Source: Streptomyces sp. CMB-StM0423 (GTDB lineage Bacteria; Actinomycetota; Actinomycetes; Streptomycetales; Streptomycetaceae). From it: 64,000 bases of DNA. The position numbers and the translations under genes are program-made. How positions within the stretch are numbered: position 1 is the first letter of the stretch; each line of letters begins with the position of its first letter. Of the stretch, positions 60,820 through 64,000 are shown one piece after another. A model generated the notes under the pieces. It did no database searches. It was given only the letters and a program-made list of their open reading frames with translations, and had not been told where the DNA came from. Location of the stretch: NCBI RefSeq assembly GCF_002847285.1, contig NZ_CP025407.1:558001-622000 (forward strand), read 5' to 3'.

Positions 60820-61634
60820 TTTCCTCCGACGCCCATGAGGCCCTGGACCAGGGCACGCCGGGCGAACAGGTAGACGAGCAGGACGGGAATCATCGACAGG
60901 ACCACGGCGGCCAGCAGCCCGGGCGCGTCGATGCCGCGCTCGGTCTTGAAGTTGTAGAGGCCGAGCGTGATGACCTTGGTGCTCTCGGACTGGGTCAGGA
61001 CGAGCGGGAAGAGGAAGCCGTTCCACGCCTGGAGGGCGGAGAAGACCACGACGGTGGAGAGACCTCCCCGGGAGAGCGGGAGGACCAGTTGGAAGAAGAC
61101 CCGCCGCGGGGTGGCGCCGTCCATGGCCATGGCCTCGAACAGCTCGCGGGAGATGTCCCGCATGGTGCCGCTGAGGATCAGCGCGGAGACCGGCAGGCAG
61201 AACGCGGCCGTGGGCAGGATGACGCCGATGAGGTTGTCGTAGAGCCCGGCCTCGCTGATGAGGTAGAACATCGGGACGATCACGGCCTGGAGCGGGATCG
61301 CCAGGCCGAGCAGGAAGAGCCGGAAGACGCCGGTGGTGACCGGGCCGCGGTTGCGCACGATGGCGTACGACAGCGGCGGCACCAGCAGGAGCACGATGCC
61401 GACGACGCAGACGGTGACGAGCAGGGTGTTGAGGAAGTACCGGCCGAAGCCGGTGTCGAAGGCGCCGGTGTAGTTGTCGAAGGTGATGTCGCCGGGGAAG
61501 GCCAGCGGGCCGTCCTGGGCGAAGTCCGACCTGGTCTTCAGGGTCGCCGAGATCATCACGTACAGCGGCAGGCCGACGAGGAAGAGCCAGACCAGCGAGC
61601 CGGCGCCGGCGAGGAAGTTGGGGCGTCGCCTCAT
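60816..61634 (-). CDS. Sugar ABC transporter permease, MalG type
   Basis: Protein of 272 residues with six helices and the EAA loop FEAMAMDGATPRRVFFQLVLPLS in its proper place (two adjoining parts, near 185). It pairs with the MalF-type permease and the binding protein. The ATPase is not in the window; in Streptomyces a shared MsiK commonly powers such importers. ATG 61634 overlaps the preceding stop by one base. Confidence 0.95.
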   Translation of the reverse strand: MRRRPNFLAGAGSLVWLFLVGLPLYVMISATLKTRSDFAQDGPLAFPGDITFDNYTGAFDTGFGRYFLNTLLVTVCVVGIVLLLVPPLSYAIVRNRGPVTTGVFRLFLLGLAIPLQAVIVPMFYLISEAGLYDNLIGVILPTAAFCLPVSALILSGTMRDISRELFEAMAMDGATPRRVFFQLVLPLSRGGLSTVVVFSALQAWNGFLFPLVLTQSESTKVITLGLYNFKTERGIDAPGLLAAVVLSMIPVLLVYLFARRALVQGLMGVGGK

Positions 61635-62587
61635 CACAGGCCCTCCGTGGTGCTGCGCATCTTGTCGTAGCCGGACAGCCGCACCATGATCAGCGAGATG
61701 AGCGTCGCCGCCAGCACCAGGACGAGCGCGATGGCCGCGCCGGCGCCGTAGTCGAAGCTCCGGAAGGCCCGTTCGTACATGTAGTACGCGCTGATGGTGG
61801 TGTCGGTCCCCGGGCCGCCCTGGGTGAGGATCAGGACGGTCTCGAACGTGGTGAGCCCGCCGACGACCATGAGGATCATCGATGTGATCATCGCGTTGCG
61901 CAGTTGCGGCAGCGTGATGTGGAAGAACTGCCGGTAGCGCCCGGCGCCGTCGATCTCCGCCGCCTGGTACAGCACGGGCGGAACGGCCCGGGCCGCGCCC
62001 TGGTAGATCAGCGTGTGGAACGGGGTGAACTGCCAGGTGCTGACGAAGGCCAGGACGCCGATCGCCGACGCCTGCTCGCCGAAGAGGTTGCCGTCGCCGA
62101 AGAGCCAGGTGGCCTCGGCGGGCACGCCGAAGTTCGGGTCGAGCATGGCGCCCCAGACGACGGCCACCGCGGTGGCGGACAGCAGCAGCGGGAGGAAGTA
62201 GACGGCCGAGAGCACGGCGCGGTTCTTCTGGTGCCCGGCCGCCCAGACGCCGAGCACGATGCTCAGCGGGGTCTGGATCGCCACGCCGAGACCGGTGAGC
62301 AGCAGGCTCAGCCAGATGCTCTTGATCATCACCGGGTCGTCCAGGACCCGCCGCCAGTTGTCCAGCCCGGTGAACTCCGGGTCGCCGATGCCGTCCCAGC
62401 TCATGAACGACAGCACGGCGACCATGATCAGCGGTACGACGGCGAAGGCGGCGAAGAACAGCGTGGCGGGGGCCGCCCAGAGGAAGCCGGGGCGGCCCAC
62501 GTCGGCCACGTTGGCGGTCCGCGTCCGGCGCCGCCGCCGCTCGGCGGGCGGGGCGGCGGGGCGGACGCGCGTCATCTGTGTGGTCAT
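61634..62587 (-). CDS. Sugar ABC transporter permease, MalF type
   Basis: Protein of 317 residues with six helices and an EAA loop at AAEIDGAGRYRQFFHITLP (near 225). The N-terminus is a short basic and Pro-rich cytoplasmic stretch. It forms the channel with the MalG-type protein. ATG 62587 lies seven bases after the stop of the binding protein gene. Confidence 0.95.
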   Translation of the reverse strand: MTTQMTRVRPAAPPAERRRRRTRTANVADVGRPGFLWAAPATLFFAAFAVVPLIMVAVLSFMSWDGIGDPEFTGLDNWRRVLDDPVMIKSIWLSLLLTGLGVAIQTPLSIVLGVWAAGHQKNRAVLSAVYFLPLLLSATAVAVVWGAMLDPNFGVPAEATWLFGDGNLFGEQASAIGVLAFVSTWQFTPFHTLIYQGAARAVPPVLYQAAEIDGAGRYRQFFHITLPQLRNAMITSMILMVVGGLTTFETVLILTQGGPGTDTTISAYYMYERAFRSFDYGAGAAIALVLVLAATLISLIMVRLSGYDKMRSTTEGL

Positions 62588-62593
62588 GGGTCG

Positions 62594-63895
62594 TCAGGAG
62601 GTCGGCAGGGCCTGCATGGCCGAGACGAAGCCGTCCTCGTCGAGCTGTCCGTTGAAGAACTGCTGGACGGCCTTGTGCATGTCGGTGGCGGCTGCCTGCG
62701 GATACGCCTGGTCCCAGGAGAGCTGGAAGTGCGGCGCCTTCTCCACCAGGTCGTACTGGTACTCCGAATACCCGGGGCTGGCCGCCTGGTCGAGGAAGTC
62801 CGGGGTGTTGGTCGTGGTCGGCAGGTTGCCGATGGACAACTGGTCCTTCACGAACGTGTCGGAGTACATGAGCTTGAGGAACTCCGCGATGGCCCCGGGG
62901 TGTTCGGCCTTCTTCATCACCGAGTAGTAGTTGTTGGTGTTGCCGGCGAGGTTCGCCGGGTCGCCCTTGCCGCCGTCGACGGCCGGGAAGGCGCTGTAGC
63001 CGAGGTCCTCGGCGGCGAACGCCTCGTCCAGGCTCTGCTGGGTGGAGTAGTACCAGGAGCCCATCAGCTCGAAGCCGGCCTTGCCGGAGGCGACGAGCTG
63101 CGGCGAGCCGTTGTTGGTGAACTTCACCGAGTCGTACGTGTCCCCGAACGCGCCCGCGTCGACGAGTTCGCGGATCATGCCGAGCGCCCGCCGGCTGTCG
63201 TCGCTCGCCCACGCCTCCTTGTCGCCGTCCAGCGCCTGCTGGAACAGCCCGGGCCCCGCGATGCGGTCGTAGAGGTACTGGAACCACATCTGAGTGGGCC
63301 ACATGTCGCCGCCGCCGAGCGCGATCGGGGTGACGCCCGCGTCCTTCAGCCCCGCCACCGCGGCCAGCAGGTCGTCCCAGGTCTCGGGCGGCTCCACGCC
63401 GGCGTCGGCCAGCACCTTCTTGTTGTGGAAGAGCAGCACCGGCTGCGTGCCGCGCATCGGGACGCCGTACGCCTTGCCGTCCACCACCGAGGCGTCGAAG
63501 ACCGAGGGCAGGAAGTTGTCCTTCAGGCCCGGGTCCTTCTTGATGAAGTCGTCCAGCGGGAGCAGGAGATCGGCGTCGACGAACGGCCTGATGCTGCCCC
63601 CGCCCCAGTGGAAGAAGACGTCGGGGGCCTGCGGGGTGCTGATGATCGTCTGCAGCTTCTGCTGGTAGTCGGCGCCCGGGATGGTGTCCAGGCGGGCCTT
63701 GACCTCGGACGTCTTGTTGAACTCCTCGACCAGCTTCTTCTCCACCTTGTTGGTGGCGTCGCCGTAGACGAGCACGGTGAACTCGTTCTCGCCGGAGCCC
63801 GATCCGCCGTCGTCGCCGCAGGCCGCCAGGGTCAGCGCGAGCCCCAGCGCGCAGCCGCCGGCGACTATGCGGGGCAGCCGCCTTCGAGTCTTCAT
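62594..63895 (-). CDS. Sugar-binding lipoprotein of the ABC importer
   Basis: Protein of 433 residues. The signal peptide KTRRRLPRIVAGG leads to a lipobox LAAC, with the modified Cys near residue 26, followed by an acidic/Gly linker and a type-1 solute-binding fold (FTVLVYGDATNKVEK onward). It captures an oligosaccharide outside the membrane and hands it to the two permeases. The downstream GH3 suggests a beta-linked gluco- or xylo-oligosaccharide. ATG 63895 has GAGAGG seven bases upstream. Confidence 0.94.
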   Translation of the reverse strand: MKTRRRLPRIVAGGCALGLALTLAACGDDGGSGSGENEFTVLVYGDATNKVEKKLVEEFNKTSEVKARLDTIPGADYQQKLQTIISTPQAPDVFFHWGGGSIRPFVDADLLLPLDDFIKKDPGLKDNFLPSVFDASVVDGKAYGVPMRGTQPVLLFHNKKVLADAGVEPPETWDDLLAAVAGLKDAGVTPIALGGGDMWPTQMWFQYLYDRIAGPGLFQQALDGDKEAWASDDSRRALGMIRELVDAGAFGDTYDSVKFTNNGSPQLVASGKAGFELMGSWYYSTQQSLDEAFAAEDLGYSAFPAVDGGKGDPANLAGNTNNYYSVMKKAEHPGAIAEFLKLMYSDTFVKDQLSIGNLPTTTNTPDFLDQAASPGYSEYQYDLVEKAPHFQLSWDQAYPQAAATDMHKAVQQFFNGQLDEDGFVSAMQALPTS

Positions 63896-63949
63896 ACGTA
63901 TGCCTCTCGAAAATTTCGTCCCGATCACCGAAAGTCGATGTAGGGCTGG

Positions 63950-63978
63950 ACAGTAGGCGAGCGACCGCGGACGGTCAA
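63950..63978 (-). promoter_or_regulatory. Promoter of the sugar importer-GH3 operon
   Basis: Minus strand TTGACC (63978-63973), 17-bp spacer, TACTGT (63955-63950), a good housekeeping promoter. Between it and the start, 63908-63918 holds CGAAA-A-TTTCG, an 11-bp near-palindrome in the untranslated leader that could bind a repressor. Confidence 0.7.
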
Positions 63979-64000
63979 CGGGCCCGCGGCCGCGCGACCA

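Overview
The window is very GC-rich with strong third-position GC bias, purine-rich ribosome binding sites, GTG/TTG starts and rare TTA codons placed in regulatory genes. This points to a Streptomyces-type actinomycete. No rRNA, tRNA, CRISPR array, transposase or integrase was seen.

Region 1 (1 to about 23.2 kb) is the right-hand part of a nonribosomal peptide cluster that makes both 4-hydroxyphenylglycine (Hpg) and 3,5-dihydroxyphenylglycine (Dpg). A leftward operon mbtH - ABC exporter - NRPS runs off the left edge. The NRPS begins without a working condensation domain (starter A-T, then C-A-T, then a cut C), and its two A domains share the same specificity pocket. Next come a sensor kinase/response regulator pair, an alpha/beta hydrolase, the leftward operon hpgT-dpgA-dpgB-dpgC, a leftward prephenate dehydrogenase, a rightward hmaS-hmo pair, a StrR/Bbr-type regulator and an LmbU-type regulator. 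Together these supply every step from prephenate to Hpg and from malonyl-CoA to Dpg, except that no dpgD is present. Three perfect copies of GTCCAA-N17-TTGGAC (the StrR/Bbr operator geometry) lie at the mbtH promoter, the hpgT-dpg promoter and, oddly, between the convergent hmo and strR genes. TTA codons in the strR-like gene and dpgB suggest bldA control. No P450, halogenase, glycosyltransferase or thioesterase domain is visible, so the product class (glycopeptide, feglymycin-like linear peptide, or other) cannot be fixed from this window.

Region 2 (23.2 to 42.9 kb) is mostly ordinary chromosome: a zinc-ribbon protein, an ECF41-type sigma factor with an AT-rich TTA-bearing insert, an FAD amine oxidase, an ABC exporter, a DUF4032 protein, a LytS/LytTR two-component system next to two DUF485/solute-symporter pairs (monocarboxylate uptake), a LysR regulator, a methyltransferase, a sulfatase, a UvrA-like ATPase and a STAS protein.

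Region 3 (43.2 to 64 kb) is rich in glycan genes: secreted GH20 hexosaminidase, Tat-exported GH89 alpha-N-acetylglucosaminidase, Gfo/Idh oxidoreductase, DeoR regulator, SIS-domain isomerase, GH3 glycosidase and a sugar ABC importer. Interspersed are a TetM/OtrA-like ribosomal protection protein with a leader ORF, a TPP enzyme and a HelD-type RNA-polymerase recycling helicase. Several perfect inverted repeats serve as terminators between convergent genes.
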